Below, piece by piece: positions 11,544-21,951 of a stretch of 64,000 nucleotides of DNA. Origin of the DNA: Branchinecta lynchi (Eukaryota > Arthropoda > Branchiopoda > Anostraca > Branchinectidae); assembly GCA_023053575.1 (NCBI GenBank), contig JAKZAP010000018.1, forward strand, positions 21,338,458 through 21,402,457, read 5' to 3'. The translations under genes and the position numbers were made by a program. The notes under the pieces were generated by a model. That model saw nothing but the letters and a program-made list of their open reading frames with translations, did no database searches and was not told the DNA's origin. Every line of letters begins with the position of its first letter. The stretch's first letter is position 1.

Positions 11544-11554
11544 AACTATTTCAG

Positions 11555-11715
11555 CCTGGTGATCGTGTATTCTTCAGTGGTGCTACTGGTTCCTACGCTG
11601 AATACGTGGCCTGCGAGGCCCACAGTGTATTTCCCCTTTCTAGTCGTCTTTCGTTCGCACAAGGAGCATCCCTCGGAGTTCCCTATTTTACAGCCTACAG
11701 AGCACTCTTTATCAA
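11555..11715 (+). CDS. CRYZ: CRYZ exon 2 (residues 82-135)
   Basis: The acceptor is TATTTCAG|CCTGGTG and the donor ATCAA|GTAAGA, ending after two bases of codon 135 (phase 2). It encodes PGDRVFFSGATGSYAEY and then LGVPYFTAYRAL, which are hallmark segments of quinone reductases: the GDRV turn, the GSYAEY strand that closes the catalytic domain, and the PYFTAY helix leading to the cofactor domain. A dispersed repeat (10671-11543, itself split by another element) ends only 11 bases before the exon, so the polypyrimidine region of this acceptor lies at the repeat edge. Confidence 0.93.
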
Positions 11716-11737
11716 GTAAGACTGCATTTTATCATTT

Positions 11738-12046
11738 CCCCCCCCCCCCTCCAATGTCGTCGGCCAGTCGTAAAAAATAGACAAGTCTGCGCGAAGCGCC
11801 GCGATTGTTCGTAAAAACAGTCGATTTTCTTCTTGGAAACAGTCGACTTTATTTCAAACCAGTCGGTTTTTCGTAAAAATATTCGATCTCTTCATAAAAA
11901 CAATCGGTTTTTCTTAAATCAGTCGATTTTTCGTCAAAATAGTATTTTTTTTCTGCAAAAACAGTCGGCAAAAATGACCAGCCAGTAGGTAAAAAACTTG
12001 TCCCCCCCCCCCCCCCAACAAACAAACATTAGCTAGTAATGCCTCT
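11738..12046 (+). mobile_element. hAT family L MITE, left end lost
   Basis: It runs from a C-run at 11741 to CTAGTAATGCCTCTG at 12032-12046, with seven or so internal units AACAGTCGATTTTTCGT. No clear TSD is visible because the left terminus is degraded. It starts about 20 bases after the CRYZ exon 2 donor. Confidence 0.65.
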
Positions 12047-12121
12047 GCCAGTTACGATTCACTTATTCAGTTATCGTAGTGTTTGAAAGTATAAAACGGA
12101 TACGCCAGCTGAATTTTACAA

Positions 12122-12165
12122 GAACTAAATTTCGGCCCTTCTTGGCAGGGGTCCTCTTTAGGCTC
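12122..12165 (-). ncRNA. Decayed hammerhead ribozyme copy
   Basis: On the minus strand the core reads CTAAAGA, replacing the essential G5 by A, and stem III is TTTA. Stem I is GAGC/GTTC. The flanks still match the family (GCTTGAGC before, AAAATTCAGCTGGCG after). It should be catalytically dead. It lies in CRYZ intron 2. Confidence 0.5.
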
Positions 12166-12459
12166 AAGCCGCTCATGTTGGAAAATGAAGGGATTTACTT
12201 TGCACACACTATCCGCTAGCATTGCCGCACTGAGCGATATCGGAATAGTTTCGTCCCAAAATTTGTTGAAGTTTACAACAATAAACTACCGCAAGGGTAG
12301 TTCTAATAATATTAGGTTTTGTGGGCCTTTTTCATTAATGGATGATTATGATTATTGCTCTTTTTTTATTGTATAATGTCAAGGCTTATAGTATGTACCG
12401 TAAGGGCAGATATACTGATATTAGTGTTTTGGTCCGATCTGTTAAAAGTTACAATTGGA

Positions 12460-12571
12460 CGAATATGATTATTTTTGTTTTTATATAGCTTCATCTATTA
12501 ACCAAGTATTGTGGTATTGTGCCACGATTTGTGTTTATGTTTTAAATAAATCAGTCAAATCAATCAATGAG
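12460..12571 (+). mobile_element. LINE 3' tail with (TCAA)n
   Basis: A T-rich 3' end with TTTAAATAAATCAGTCAAATC and CAATCAAT repeats, in CRYZ intron 2. No coding part remains. Confidence 0.5.
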
Positions 12572-13539
12572 GACTTGTGGAGAAACCAGTTTTCGTAAGT
12601 TTCACCGAAGACCTCCGACTCAGATTCATGCGTTCTAGGCAACAGTGATGTGATCTTTTTGTCTTCTTAGTACGTCTGTTGCGTACTTCGTCCCTCCTTT
12701 TTAAGAAACGCTAAGATATTCCTGTATCCGTGAGAGTAATATTTAGTTACCAACCTTTGTCCGTAACAAAATTTAGCAATCGTGCTAACCTTGGTCTCCT
12801 CTTTCAAAGCCCCGGGCAAAGGCGTGGTTCTAGTTTGCATTTTGACAATAAAAAAGCAACTATTGTATGGTCGTTTTTACTTGAATGGTTGGAGAACAAA
12901 ATTACCGACAAAAGTACTTTTCTTCTTTCCGTTCCTAGTCACGACATTTGAAGAAAGCGGGGCGGACGAATGCCATGGCATTTGGAAAATCTGCGAGCCG
13001 GTCTCCGAAAAACCAGTACCGTCCGCTAAATAATAAATAATGATTAAATTGAATAATAATGAAGAATAATTAAATTGTGTTTGATTGAAAAAATGTGGTA
13101 TCCGTCACCTTTAACTTTAAATTAAACAATTTTTGGTTTTTAAGAAAATTTATTTTTGTGAGTTTGGCCGATCCTCATGGGCGAGGGGAACTGGAGATGT
13201 ATACAAACATATTTTATTGTTTTTATGTTGTATATAGTGTGGATATTGGTGGTATTGGTGGATAGTCAATTCGACTGAGTGTCTCTGTCTCTGACCCTCA
13301 TTTATATTTATTTTGTTTTATAGTGACATGTTTAATTAAACCTTGAAAGTCACACAAAATAGTCACGCTTATCTTATAGTTCTTTATAATGTACGGTACA
13401 AAATAATTTAGTTCTCGCTGTCTTATATCCCTTCCAACTTCTCGCTTTGCTGAAATGCGAGTACAGCATGCCACACATCACAAGCGTAATCAATAACAGT
13501 AATTAGATCTCATCTTAACAGATATTGATTGACTATATT

Positions 13540-13763
13540 CCAGGGGCGTCCAGGGGCGCCCCCCCCCCAATACTGTCGGCCGTCGGTAAACAATAACCGA
13601 GTCGGCGCGAAACGCTGCAATTGTTCGTCCAAACGGTTGATTTTTTTTCATGAAAACAGTCGTTTTTTCTGAAAATTGGTCGATTTTTCGTCAAAATAGT
13701 CGGTAAATGCCTCGCCACCCCCCCCCCCCCAAAAAAAAAAAATTTTGGCTAGTAATGCCTCTG
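13540..13763 (+). mobile_element. hAT family L MITE in CRYZ intron 2
   Basis: The left end is CCAGGGGCGTC and the right end CTAGTAATGCCTCTG, flanked by ACTATATT (13532-13539 and 13764-13771). The inside has ACAGTCG-TTTTT-type repeats of about 30 bp and C-runs at both ends. Confidence 0.75.
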
Positions 13764-14039
13764 ACTATATTTTAAATATTCTTTGAGCCCAAGCTGACTT
13801 TGAAACATTTATTCAAACAGTGTTTTGAAAAAATATCGCTGATGAAGAATCGTAGCTGACGTAGCCGTTGTAAACATTGTTTGAATAGACTATATTTTTC
13901 TTTCTTTTTCTTTCTTTGTCTTTCTTGTCCTTTTTTCGGAGCAACTGGCGGTATTGTGACCTGGAAGAAAGACCCGCAGCACTAGCCTACCTACGGTACA
14001 CGCGTCAAATCATCGTATTTTGTCGAGGCGTTACTTACT

Positions 14040-15185
14040 GCTGAACACGCACTCCCAACACCAGCGGTGCGGGTTATAAATTAGGCGACTTTCAAACGCT
14101 TCCAAACATGCTAATTTTAATATTCTGATACTTACTTTACACTAAAATCGTGAGTGGACAACCCCTGGATCTTTTTTAGCTTTAAAAGACACTTTAAAAG
14201 AAGGGCGTTGCCATTTTCCACGTTGGTTCCTCCTCGGGTGGTTATCGGGTTGGTCATGATTGTTCTACTGACCGTAGAGTTGTAGAGACATATTAAATTT
14301 ATTGCTTGCTTGCTAGAGTTGCTAGAGCTAATACTGTTGTGAAATTATTATTTTGTAGATTTCCTCACTAGGCTTTAATTTCTATTTGATTTCTTATAAA
14401 ACGCGATTTTTCTAGCCGATAATACCGAGGGTATTGCGCGCTTTAATGTGACCGCCGACCGAAAGTACCAGTTTATTTTGGTCACTAATTCAACAACGAA
14501 TAATCAGATAGAACCTCTGTCTTCCTATCTCCGTACTAGGACTATGCGGAGTCGATTATTTCCCCGAACCTTTTCAACTGTGAACGAGCGTGGGTTAGTA
14601 GCTTCGCGCCACATCGCGTTTCATTACCTCTACAATTAGCTATATCGCTGTGAAACCACCTTGAGGAAAAGTAGAAGGCAAAGCTGATTGTCTCCTGCAT
14701 TTTCTTTCTCTGCGATGAGCAACGGAGAAGGACGAAAGTAGAGTTGACGGGTATTTTTATTTATTTATTCTGTGTGGTAGGCCAGACACTCCAGCCGAAA
14801 CTCAGGCCACAAATGGCCCATTGTCTCAATCCCCCAATTCACAATTGATGGCGAAACATCACTCTATAATACAATTGATGAAAACATCACTCTAACAAAA
14901 CAATTGATAAAAAAGATCACTCATTCTACCGCTTTTTCTCGCGTACTTACCTAAAAACCTGTCTAGCCTCCCTGTCAACTGAAGGTACCTGGACAGTTCC
15001 TTTAACCTGGCTTTCCTCACTACCTCGTGGAAATCAACATTCGGAGCGAGGAAAGCTTCCAAACGTTCACGGGTAAAAAGCCACAGATAATTTCTCTTGG
15101 TCCGCTCAGTATTGTCGGAGTATTCATAGTCGCTGCATGGTACCAAAGACAGAGTTTCTATCTGATTATCTGTTCTTGCTAACAT
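14040..15185. other. CRYZ intron 2 stretch with an unrecognised antisense ORF
   Basis: Only one item stands out: a 97-codon minus-strand frame at 14892-15185, charged in its middle (KARLKELSRYLQLTGRLDRF). It matches no family I know and has no visible splice partners, so I do not call it a gene. Confidence 0.4.
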
Positions 15186-15199
15186 GTGTATCTTTCCAG

Positions 15200-15373
15200 A
15201 GGAAACTCAAAGCCCGGTGAAAAAGTTCTTGTTCACGGCGCTAGTGGCGCTGTCGGACTTGCTGTCACACAATGGGCCCGAGCTAACGGAAATATCGTCG
15301 TTGGAACAGCTGGTACGCAACAGGGCATGGATCTCGTCAAACAGAATGGAGCTCATTTCGTCTTTAATCATCG
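15200..15373 (+). CDS. CRYZ: CRYZ exon 3 (residues 135-193), NADPH-binding loop
   Basis: The acceptor is CTTTCCAG|AGGAAAC and the donor CATCG|GTAAAT. The first base completes Lys135 and the last two begin Arg193. The exon encodes the first half of the Rossmann fold: [15 protein letters not shown] (140-154) is the dinucleotide-binding loop, followed by the helix [10 protein letters not shown], the strand IVVGTAG and the helix leading to [10 protein letters not shown]. The +1 frame carries the shorter overlapping ORF at 15184-15381, which is only a shadow. Confidence 0.94.
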
Positions 15374-15416
15374 GTAAATAATTCCAGTAGATTATTAGAA
15401 TCGTGGTGTAAAAGAT

Positions 15417-15490
15417 TGGCTCGTCAGGGGATCGAACCCAGGACCTTCGCGTTGTTAGCACGACGCTCTAACCAGCTGAGCTAACAAGCA
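15417..15490 (-). tRNA. tRNA with anticodon AAC on a tRNA-Ile-like body
   Basis: On the minus strand, in intron 3 of CRYZ, 74 nt fold as a cloverleaf: acceptor TGCTTGT/ACGAGCC (1:72 mismatch, one G-U), D arm GCTC...GAGC with AGCTGGTTA loop, anticodon stem TCGTG/CGCGA with loop CTAACAA, T arm CTGGG/CCCTG (50:64 T-T mismatch) and discriminator A. A TTTT run follows at 15410-15413. The body closely resembles animal tRNA-Ile(AAU), including the TCGTGCTAA...AACGCGA anticodon arm, but the anticodon reads AAC (Val, GUU codons). It is either an anticodon-shifted tRNA or a decaying tRNA-Ile copy; the stem mismatches favour the latter. Confidence 0.65.
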
Positions 15491-15639
15491 ATGTGAAAAA
15501 TTGAGCCAAATGCGATTTGTCAAGTGGAATCGTCGGAGACACTGAAGACACTTCTTCATACTGCAGTAATCCTACATTCAACCTCTGCTATAAAACACTT
15601 ACATATTAAATAAGAACTAATTGAGAGCAATTAAGATAA

Positions 15640-15722
15640 GTCATAGTTGTGTTATTTCGTAAATATTTTATTCCTCCTATAGCTTTAAGCTATTTGGAAA
15701 TAAATTTGATTGATTGATTAAA
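15640..15722 (+). mobile_element. LINE 3' tail with (TTGA)n
   Basis: AGCTATTTGGAAATAAATTTG followed by (ATTG)n at 15706-15720, similar in form to the other microsatellite-tailed LINE ends. Confidence 0.5.
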
Positions 15723-15825
15723 AAGAAACAAGAATTTCAGATAATGCGGCTATCATGCGGCTATCGTTACCTGTGTGGATGGCATAGAACCGTGAGCTGT
15801 ATTCAGCATTTGATGTTGGGTAATT

Positions 15826-15932
15826 TATTGTTTTTAGATTTTTGCCCACACCCATTGTTAGTTGTTAATATTTATTGTCAGTTGTTTAGTATGGCCCAAG
15901 CTGGCCGTTTTATTACATTAAATAAATAAATA
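15826..15932 (+). mobile_element. LINE 3' tail with (AAAT)n
   Basis: ATGGCCCAAGCTGGCC then AAATAAATAAATAA; the same GGCCCA-GTTGGCC then (AAAT)n signature is at 46825-46866. Confidence 0.55.
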
Positions 15933-16638
15933 ATCGTATCGACGAAGTGTTTATAAAATGACTTTCACAGTTCATTATTCTCTTATATTATCGTTCGTTA
16001 TGCTAATAGAGGGGTTTTGAGAATCCCGAGAGAATCCTTTCGTTTCGACCCGGCGAATTTGTTTCAGGAAAGAATAGGAAAAAGAAAATTGCCTCATCAC
16101 CGAATAATATAATATGTTTGTCAAATAGTATCTCCTGCCAGTAGTATACCTATACACACTTAAGTCAATAAATAATATCTCTTTCAATAATATCCTTTTC
16201 GGCCATTTTAGTGTCGATCAGGCGAGCTGAGACAAACAAATTCGACATGCTGCAGCGCGAAATTTCGGCCCGGCGAAGCGAATTTCTTTCGCTTGCGACG
16301 CCGAATTCGCCTAGGCGAATGCGAATCCGTTTTCTGCCTGCACGATGCTTTAGGGGTGTCCTGAAAGGATAGAGGAAGTAGCCTTTATCTTTCCCTGGTG
16401 GCCGAGGAAACTGAGGCAATCGGACGCGGGGGGGGGGGGGGCTAGAAAACTGTAGCTATGGCTTGAACAGGGTTGGAGAGAAAGGGGTGATTCTTCGGCG
16501 AGCAAGTCCACTAGAGAGCTTCTTTGGACGTTAGTTCTGTTAGGCTAAATGGTAAACTGAAAACGTTAGTTCACTACTTTGACTGACTGTTAATTATTAC
16601 AGCAAGTGGATGAAAATGGCACTGTTCAAAGTTAACTA

Positions 16639-16934
16639 AGAGCGTGTTCCACCCTTCTAATAGCAGCAACTATTAGTTACTATTTTCGTTCCAACCTCGT
16701 AAAAATTTACTACGCTAACCGTTCCAACCTTCTCAAATAGTAACTATTTGCTTACCAAGTTCGGGAGCGTAGTAAGCGTGGTAACTACGCACTTCTGTAA
16801 CGTGATTGGTCGGATTCGTCCGTGACATGATATTTCGCTGGAAAATAGAAAAATCGTTCCGGCCTTGACGGCAAAAAGCCAGAATTAGTGACGTCATGCG
16901 TAGTAACTACGGTAAGTAGGGTGGAACACGCTCT
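16639..16934 (+). mobile_element. MITE family I, intact copy in CRYZ intron 3
   Basis: The TIRs AGAGCGTGTTCCACCCTT and GGGTGGAACACGCTCT enclose 296 bp containing subterminal repeats (TTCCAACCT, ACTACG). It is the reference copy for interpreting the interrupted ones. Confidence 0.8.
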
Positions 16935-17027
16935 AACTTTCATAGAAATATGCCCCCTCACAAAGGTATCGTATGTGCGGATACTCTCGTCTGATTGTAA
17001 TGGTTGTGCTACGGACATACGAATAAA

Positions 17028-17187
17028 AGTGCGAACACACGATCAGGGTCGGGTGCTCCAGGTCTGGGATTCCTGCCCGGATTTTTAGCACCATCATCAT
17101 TTCCGTATGGAAAAGTTGAAATTTTTTCAACCTGATTATGAAAGTGCTGGAAATCTGACCGGGAAATCCTGATCGTGTGTTCGCACT
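17028..17187. mobile_element. MITE family R, perfect 20-bp TIRs
   Basis: AGTGCGAACACACGATCAGG (17028-17047) and its exact complement (17168-17187) enclose 120 bp. One copy only in the window. Confidence 0.75.
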
Positions 17188-17193
17188 ATGTAC

Positions 17194-17367
17194 AGTAGAG
17201 GTATGCTAATGTGAACATTTGCTGACGTTGGACTTAGCTAACTACCAGTTAGCCAAAGTAGGTAATTAAGGGCAACTGAATAGGTATTTTGATCTTCTTT
17301 CTACCATTTAGCCCAAAACTGCACTGTTCACATTAAAGCAACTGTTCACATAAATATACCTCTACTT
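17194..17367. mobile_element. MITE family Q next to CRYZ exon 4
   Basis: AGTAGAGGTATGCTAATGTG at the left and CACATAAATATACCTCTACTTT at the right form imperfect TIRs of about 22 bases; further inverted TGTTCACAT-type motifs lie inside. A right-end fragment recurs at about 31555-31580. Confidence 0.7.
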
Positions 17368-17388
17368 TAACTGAAAATTTCTTTTTAG

Positions 17389-17518
17389 GGAGAAGGGATA
17401 TCTCGAGAAAGCACCAGAAGCAGTAGGAGGCGAAGGATTCGACGTCATTATCGAGAACGCCTCCGACATCAATCTCGGATCAGATCTCACTATTATTGGT
17501 CCCAAAGCACGAATTGTG
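17389..17518 (+). CDS. CRYZ: CRYZ exon 4 (residues 193-236)
   Basis: The acceptor is TTCTTTTTAG|GGAGAAG and the donor ATTGTG|GTAAGA. One base completes Arg193 and the exon ends in phase 0. It encodes EKGYLEKAPEAVGGEGFDVIIENASDINLGSD and IGPKARIV, the middle of the Rossmann fold; FDVIIE corresponds to the conserved strand DIIIE of zeta-crystallin. The exon is too short and interrupted for a long ORF, so it was found by frame and splice-site matching. A MITE with TIRs at 17194-17367 ends about 20 bases upstream. Confidence 0.9.
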
Positions 17519-18268
17519 GTAAGAATTCATTGGTTCAATAATTTATTTAATGCTGAAAATATGATACTGAATGAATAAATTAAGATAATATGGAAAACAT
17601 GATTTAAAAAAATATAGTTACCATAATATTGAAACTTTACCGGCTTAATTCTTTTCAAGCACAACCCTTACTTATTTACTATAATTAATAATCTTTTCAC
17701 GATAAAAATTGTTCAAAAATTTCGCTTTTCGGAAGACCAGTACTTACCCCGTGAAATTAGCAATTTCTTGTTAGTATTTGTGGGCTGAAGGAATATCTAC
17801 TGATTACTCTGTCCAGACCTCACAGTCTTCAAAGTGCACACAAAACATTTGAAAGCTGTGCGTTCCTTGGTGGTAATCAGTGGGAAACGCTAAAAAACAG
17901 TCTGCGTATGCCAGGAAATGTGTTATGTGAAAATCAAAATAGTCCTGTTTGGTCTACCATATCTGTCAAAATCAAACAAAAACTATTTTTATCAGAATTT
18001 CGGCAAAGTTTGCGCCCTTTGGCTTGCAAACTCGGCTCGTCCAAAACAATGCCAGACTTCGTATCTGCGACTCGAAACATTGGCGAAGGCGGGGATTTCT
18101 GAAGCTTACAATTACAAGTGTAGCTGTTGACAACGTAAAAGGCAGAATACGTACGAGTTGAGTCGCAGTACATATATATGGCCCTCGGTCCTTAGGCTAT
18201 GCAGCCAATCAGTTTCAGAGATATCAGCCTTGTTCATCATCAGTATCCCTTTTATCAAAGAAGCTTCT

Positions 18269-18536
18269 CGATGAAAAATGGTAGTTGTACGAAAAAGTTG
18301 CATGGAATACTATGTAATAGTAAAGAATACTATCATTTAATATGCCTCAGACTGGTCCAATCTTATGAAGTAGTGTCGGGTAGCATCCTGTCTTGCCATA
18401 GTAGCGAGTCCAGTCTTGCTAATAATAGTAACACGGTAGCCTTGAAGTAAAAGCATGTAGCAGCATCAGCTAGTACTGCATGCTACTTTTTCGTAGGACT
18501 TTATACTACTACTTTGAGATAAATTTTTCATTGGGT
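18269..18536 (+). mobile_element. MITE family J in CRYZ intron 4
   Basis: It matches the 23055 copy from CGATGAAAAATGG to AAATTTTTCATTGGGT, with a few small deletions in the GTAGTA-rich inside. Confidence 0.7.
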
Positions 18537-18919
18537 TTGCTTGGTCAATGCTAATATTACACTTTCCCGATTCCAAAACGGTGTCCTCTGCAAAGATTTT
18601 CAACTTCAAAAATTAATAAAGATACCCCTTATTAAGATTTCGGTTGCTTCAGCGAAAACGAGGCAGTTTCAGCGAACCACTTTCTTAGCGTATGCTCCTG
18701 AAGATAGAAGAGAACGCCAACGGACCCGAAGAGTAATAACCTCAAATAATTATTTTCCGCAAATAGCATGAGCCCAAGCTGACTTTGAAACATATATTCA
18801 ACTAATGCATAAAACGAAAATGTCCGCTACGATGTTTTGACAGCGATATAACCTGCAATTATCTGATTGCATGTGATTGCAGGTTTGTTTCCTTCCCCGA
18901 AGTTGACTCTGAAGATTGA

Positions 18920-18963
18920 CAGCCTGACGAGGAGCCTTGCCAAGAAGGGCCGAAACATCGCTG
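18920..18963 (+). ncRNA. Hammerhead self-cleaving ribozyme, intact core, variant stem I
   Basis: The same architecture as the copy at 63129, with core CTGACGA (18924-18930, N7 = C), stem II closed by GG/CC and CCTT/GGAA around loop GCCAAG, GAAA (18952-18955), stem III A-U and C-A, and cleavage position C18959 in the triplet AUC. Stem I is CAGC (18920-18923) pairing with GCTG (18960-18963), differing from the GAGC/GCTC of other copies at two compensated positions. It lies in intron 4 of CRYZ in the sense orientation, 126 bases upstream of exon 5, so cleavage would cut the pre-mRNA intron. Confidence 0.7.
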
Positions 18964-19089
18964 CCAAAGCATCATAGCTGACATATACGTTTTATGCATC
19001 ATTTGGATTATTTTCCAGTAACTCCCCTGGGCAATAAGAGTTAGGATTGACAGTCCCACCAACCTTCTCATTTTCTTTTTTTTTTCTAG

Positions 19090-19185
19090 GTTGTCGGAAA
19101 CCGCGGAAATGTTGAAATCAGTCCAAGGTTTCTAATGACGGAGGAGGCATCTATTATTGGCTGCGCTCTCTTCAGATCTTCTCCA
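19090..19185 (+). CDS. CRYZ: CRYZ exon 5 (residues 237-268)
   Basis: This is a 96-base exon in phase 0 at both ends, acceptor TTTTTTCTAG|GTTGTC and donor TCTCCA|GTAAGT. It encodes VVGNRGNVEISPR, then TEEASIIGCALF. These match the GSRGTIEINPR and SSIIGVTLF elements of vertebrate zeta-crystallin, where the glycine-arginine turn contacts the NADPH phosphate. A MITE (19218-19592) begins 32 bases after the donor. Confidence 0.9.
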
Positions 19186-19217
19186 GTAAGTCGCTTATCA
19201 TTCACGGCCTGCTTTTT

Positions 19218-19592
19218 CAGAGCAAAATAACACTAGGAAGTAGTGCCAAGACTTGACAAAATTTACACACACTTGAATAGCAGCGATACTAGCACCACTA
19301 GCGATAGAGAACACCCCTACTTGAAACTCATTCAGTTGTTCACCAACGCTGGCTCCGATAACTTCACATTTTGGACATTGCAAAAAAAAATAATACAGCC
19401 TCCATTGTTTCCTTGGTGTGTTTCCTTGGTGTCTGCAAACCGCATCTTTGCTTTACTAGAAATGTCTTAACCCGCAATTTTGTCTCGCTTTAAATGCCAC
19501 AAGCGTAGTTGGCGGCGCCACGAGTATGGCCCGTTTGCAAAACACGGAAAGGATAGGTCTTGGTGCTACTCAGTAGTCTTATTTTGCTTTGG
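19218..19592 (+). mobile_element. MITE family H in CRYZ intron 5
   Basis: CAGAGCAAAATAACACTAGG at the left and AGTAGTCTTATTTTGCTTTG at the right. A short GTTTCCTTGGTGT direct repeat at about 19410-19435 is absent from the other copies. Confidence 0.78.
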
Positions 19593-19631
19593 CCTGATTC
19601 TATCTCTCATCGGATGATCGACAGTTTTCTG

Positions 19632-19793
19632 CAGGTCCGTATCCAGGAATTTATTTCGGGGGATGGGGGTGGGGCGGGGGGTTGCCCGCGGGTCGGACCT
19701 AGCCCATACCAAAAAGTACAGAAGAGATTTGAATTATTTGTTTATGTTTGGGGGGGGGGGGGGCAAGTAATCCCACCGCTGGATACGGCCCTG
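19632..19793 (+). mobile_element. hAT-like MITE, family T, in CRYZ intron 5
   Basis: CAGGTCCGTATCCAGGAATT at the left and GCTGGATACGGCCCTG at the right form the TIR. No matching flanking octamer is visible. Long G-runs lie inside. Confidence 0.65.
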
Positions 19794-19924
19794 CTGGCAT
19801 ATCACATATTGCCTAGTTATTCAAAAGCGCCGTACAAGGAAACGCTCAGACCCCGTTCAGCCGAACGTGTTTTGGGATGTAATCAGCGGTTGTTTTCGGA
19901 ACCCTTATAGTACGCTCCTACTAC

Positions 19925-21354
19925 AACAAGACCAAAGGTTTCGATGGGATCCCAAAAATTCACTATCTGATCCAGACAACTGGGTCTTGTCTTAGCGAGA
20001 TCCAGTCTTCGCCAGACTCCTTGAACATTTTTACAATTAAAATTCAGAAACAGATTAAGGCCAAATAGCTAATCACCTAAGAAAACCAAGTTCAGATTTG
20101 GATTCAGCATGCGTGTTTACCCCTATAAGTCATATCTGTTTTGACGAAAACTTCCTGCCACTTCTGCCAATTTCCCGGTTCCGGCCGAACTCCAGAACTA
20201 CTTGTCCGGCGAAAAAAGAAAGCTCAATGACGAAATCAGGGTATCTTCTTTCCCCAGTAATGAACATCTAATCAACTTCAAATAGAAATTTAGATTACAA
20301 CAAATTTTCCGATTCCAGTCGGATTCCGGTCGAACTATATGTCCGGGTAAAATATGATTGTCATACAGGGACTCAGCATCTCTTCTTACCCCTAAATCGC
20401 TTATCTAATCAACTAGAAATAAAACTTTGACTTCCAACAGATTTCCGGTTTTGGCCGGATTCCGGGCGAACTACATGTCCGGGTAGAAAATTGTTTTCAC
20501 ATAAGTGTTCAGCATGTCTTCTTGCCCTAAATCGAACATCTAATCAACTCCAAATAAAACTTTTTATTTTGACAAACTTTCCGGTTTGGGCCGGATTCCG
20601 GTCGAAATACTTGTCCGTCGAGTAAATAGTTTTCACCATCGTCTTCAGCATGTCTTCCTACCTCTAAATCGAACATCTAATCAACTTCAAATAAAACTTT
20701 TACTTTCAACAAACTTTCCGGTTTGGGCCGGATTCCGGGCGAAATACTTGTCTGTCGAGAAAATAGTTTTCACCATCGTCTTCAGCATGTCTTCCTACCC
20801 CTAAATCAAACATCTAATCAATTTCAAATAAAACTTTTATTTTCAACAAACTTTCCGGTTTGGGCCGGATTCCGGGCGAAATACTTGTCCGTCGAGAAAA
20901 TAATTTTCACCGTCGTCTTTAGCATGTCTTCCTACCCCTAAATCGAACATCTGATCAACTTCAAATAAAACTTTTACTTTCAACAAACTTTCCGGTTTTG
21001 GCCGGATTCCGGGCGAACTACTTGTCCGATGACAAAATAGTTTTCACCATCGTGTTCAGCATGTCTTCTTACTCCATAATCGACTATCACATTAGCTGTT
21101 TCAAAATATTTTGTTTGTCCCTTAATTTGAATCCCCTCCCCCACCCCTAAATGTAGAGCTACAAAGCCCATCTACGAACTTGACTTTTCCGACGACCCAA
21201 CGAGCCCTCACACCAAGTTTCATCAAAATATCTCGTTCCCTTCGAGAGTTATCGTGCTTACAGACGGACGGACAGACGGACGGACGGACGGACAGACGGA
21301 CAACTTTTGCGATGTCATAGGTATCCCTCCACTTACGTTTTGGGATCCCAAAAA
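19925..21354 (-). mobile_element. Helentron-like family C, full copy with 137-bp satellite core
   Basis: It runs from AACAAGACCAAAGG at the left (3' end) to the palindromic head TTTTGGGATCCCAAAA at the right, with the (GACG)n microsatellite at 21264-21300. The core is a clean tandem array of period 137 bp. It lies in CRYZ intron 5. Confidence 0.65.
20110..21075 (-). repeat. 137-bp tandem array
   Basis: At least six units share TTCAGCATGTCTTC, AACATCTAATCAACTTCAAA, TTTCCGGTTT and GGCCGGATTCCG. Matching points at 20586 and 20723 give the 137-base period. Unit identity is highest between 20500 and 21000 and decays to the left. Confidence 0.85.
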
Positions 21355-21399
21355 CGGGGTAACGGGGCCCAACCAGCGCACGACGTCGTCCACTGCTTC

Positions 21400-21530
21400 C
21401 TGACCGAAGATTGAAAATTAAGTGTCTTTTTCTCCATGTTGGTGTTTTTTTTTTTTTTTTTTTTTCTTCATTTACTCCGCCTTTTCAAAATGGCGGGTCA
21501 TAAATAAATTACTTACTTACTTACTTACTA
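21400..21530 (+). mobile_element. LINE 3' tail with (ACTT)n
   Basis: A 24-T run at 21449-21472 and then AATGGCGGGTCATAAATAAA and (TTAC)n at 21508-21529. Confidence 0.45.
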
Positions 21531-21951
21531 TGGTGTCGAAGATCTAAGCGAAGGGTAAATAAGTTGGTGGTTGACGCTATGTGTCAACGGGCACTAAGCC
21601 TTACCAAAATAACGGGATTGCAAGCTGAAGCTCGGATAGATGCTTCATCCCCGTATTTCGTCATTGTGAGATGCTGGCGATTATAGGTCAATGTCCCGGA
21701 GAAGAGAGCCTTTTAAGAAGATAACTAAGCCCTTTATTCAAACACAACAGAGTTCGCTTTCCGAAAGTCAAACCGAGAATCGTGACCTGCAGAAATTCAT
21801 GAAAAGCTGTTCCGTGTATACAACTTCTGTAGATCACTTTCCTTCCACTCGCGTCGTCGATTCGCCTTCCCGAACATTTCGCTTTCCAAAATTAGCGGAG
21901 CATCAAAGCAACTCTTGAATATAGAATTTGATGGTGAATATGGTTTTAGCC

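Noticed and set aside
13790..13900. Further hammerhead copy (GAAAAAATATCGCTGATGAAG)
   Set aside because: It shares flanks with the ribozyme family, but stem II and the CUGANGA segment are absent, so it cannot fold as a hammerhead.
20110..21075. Possible CRISPR-like array because of regular repeats
   Set aside because: Units are 137 bp head-to-tail with no unique spacers, inside a eukaryotic transposable element.
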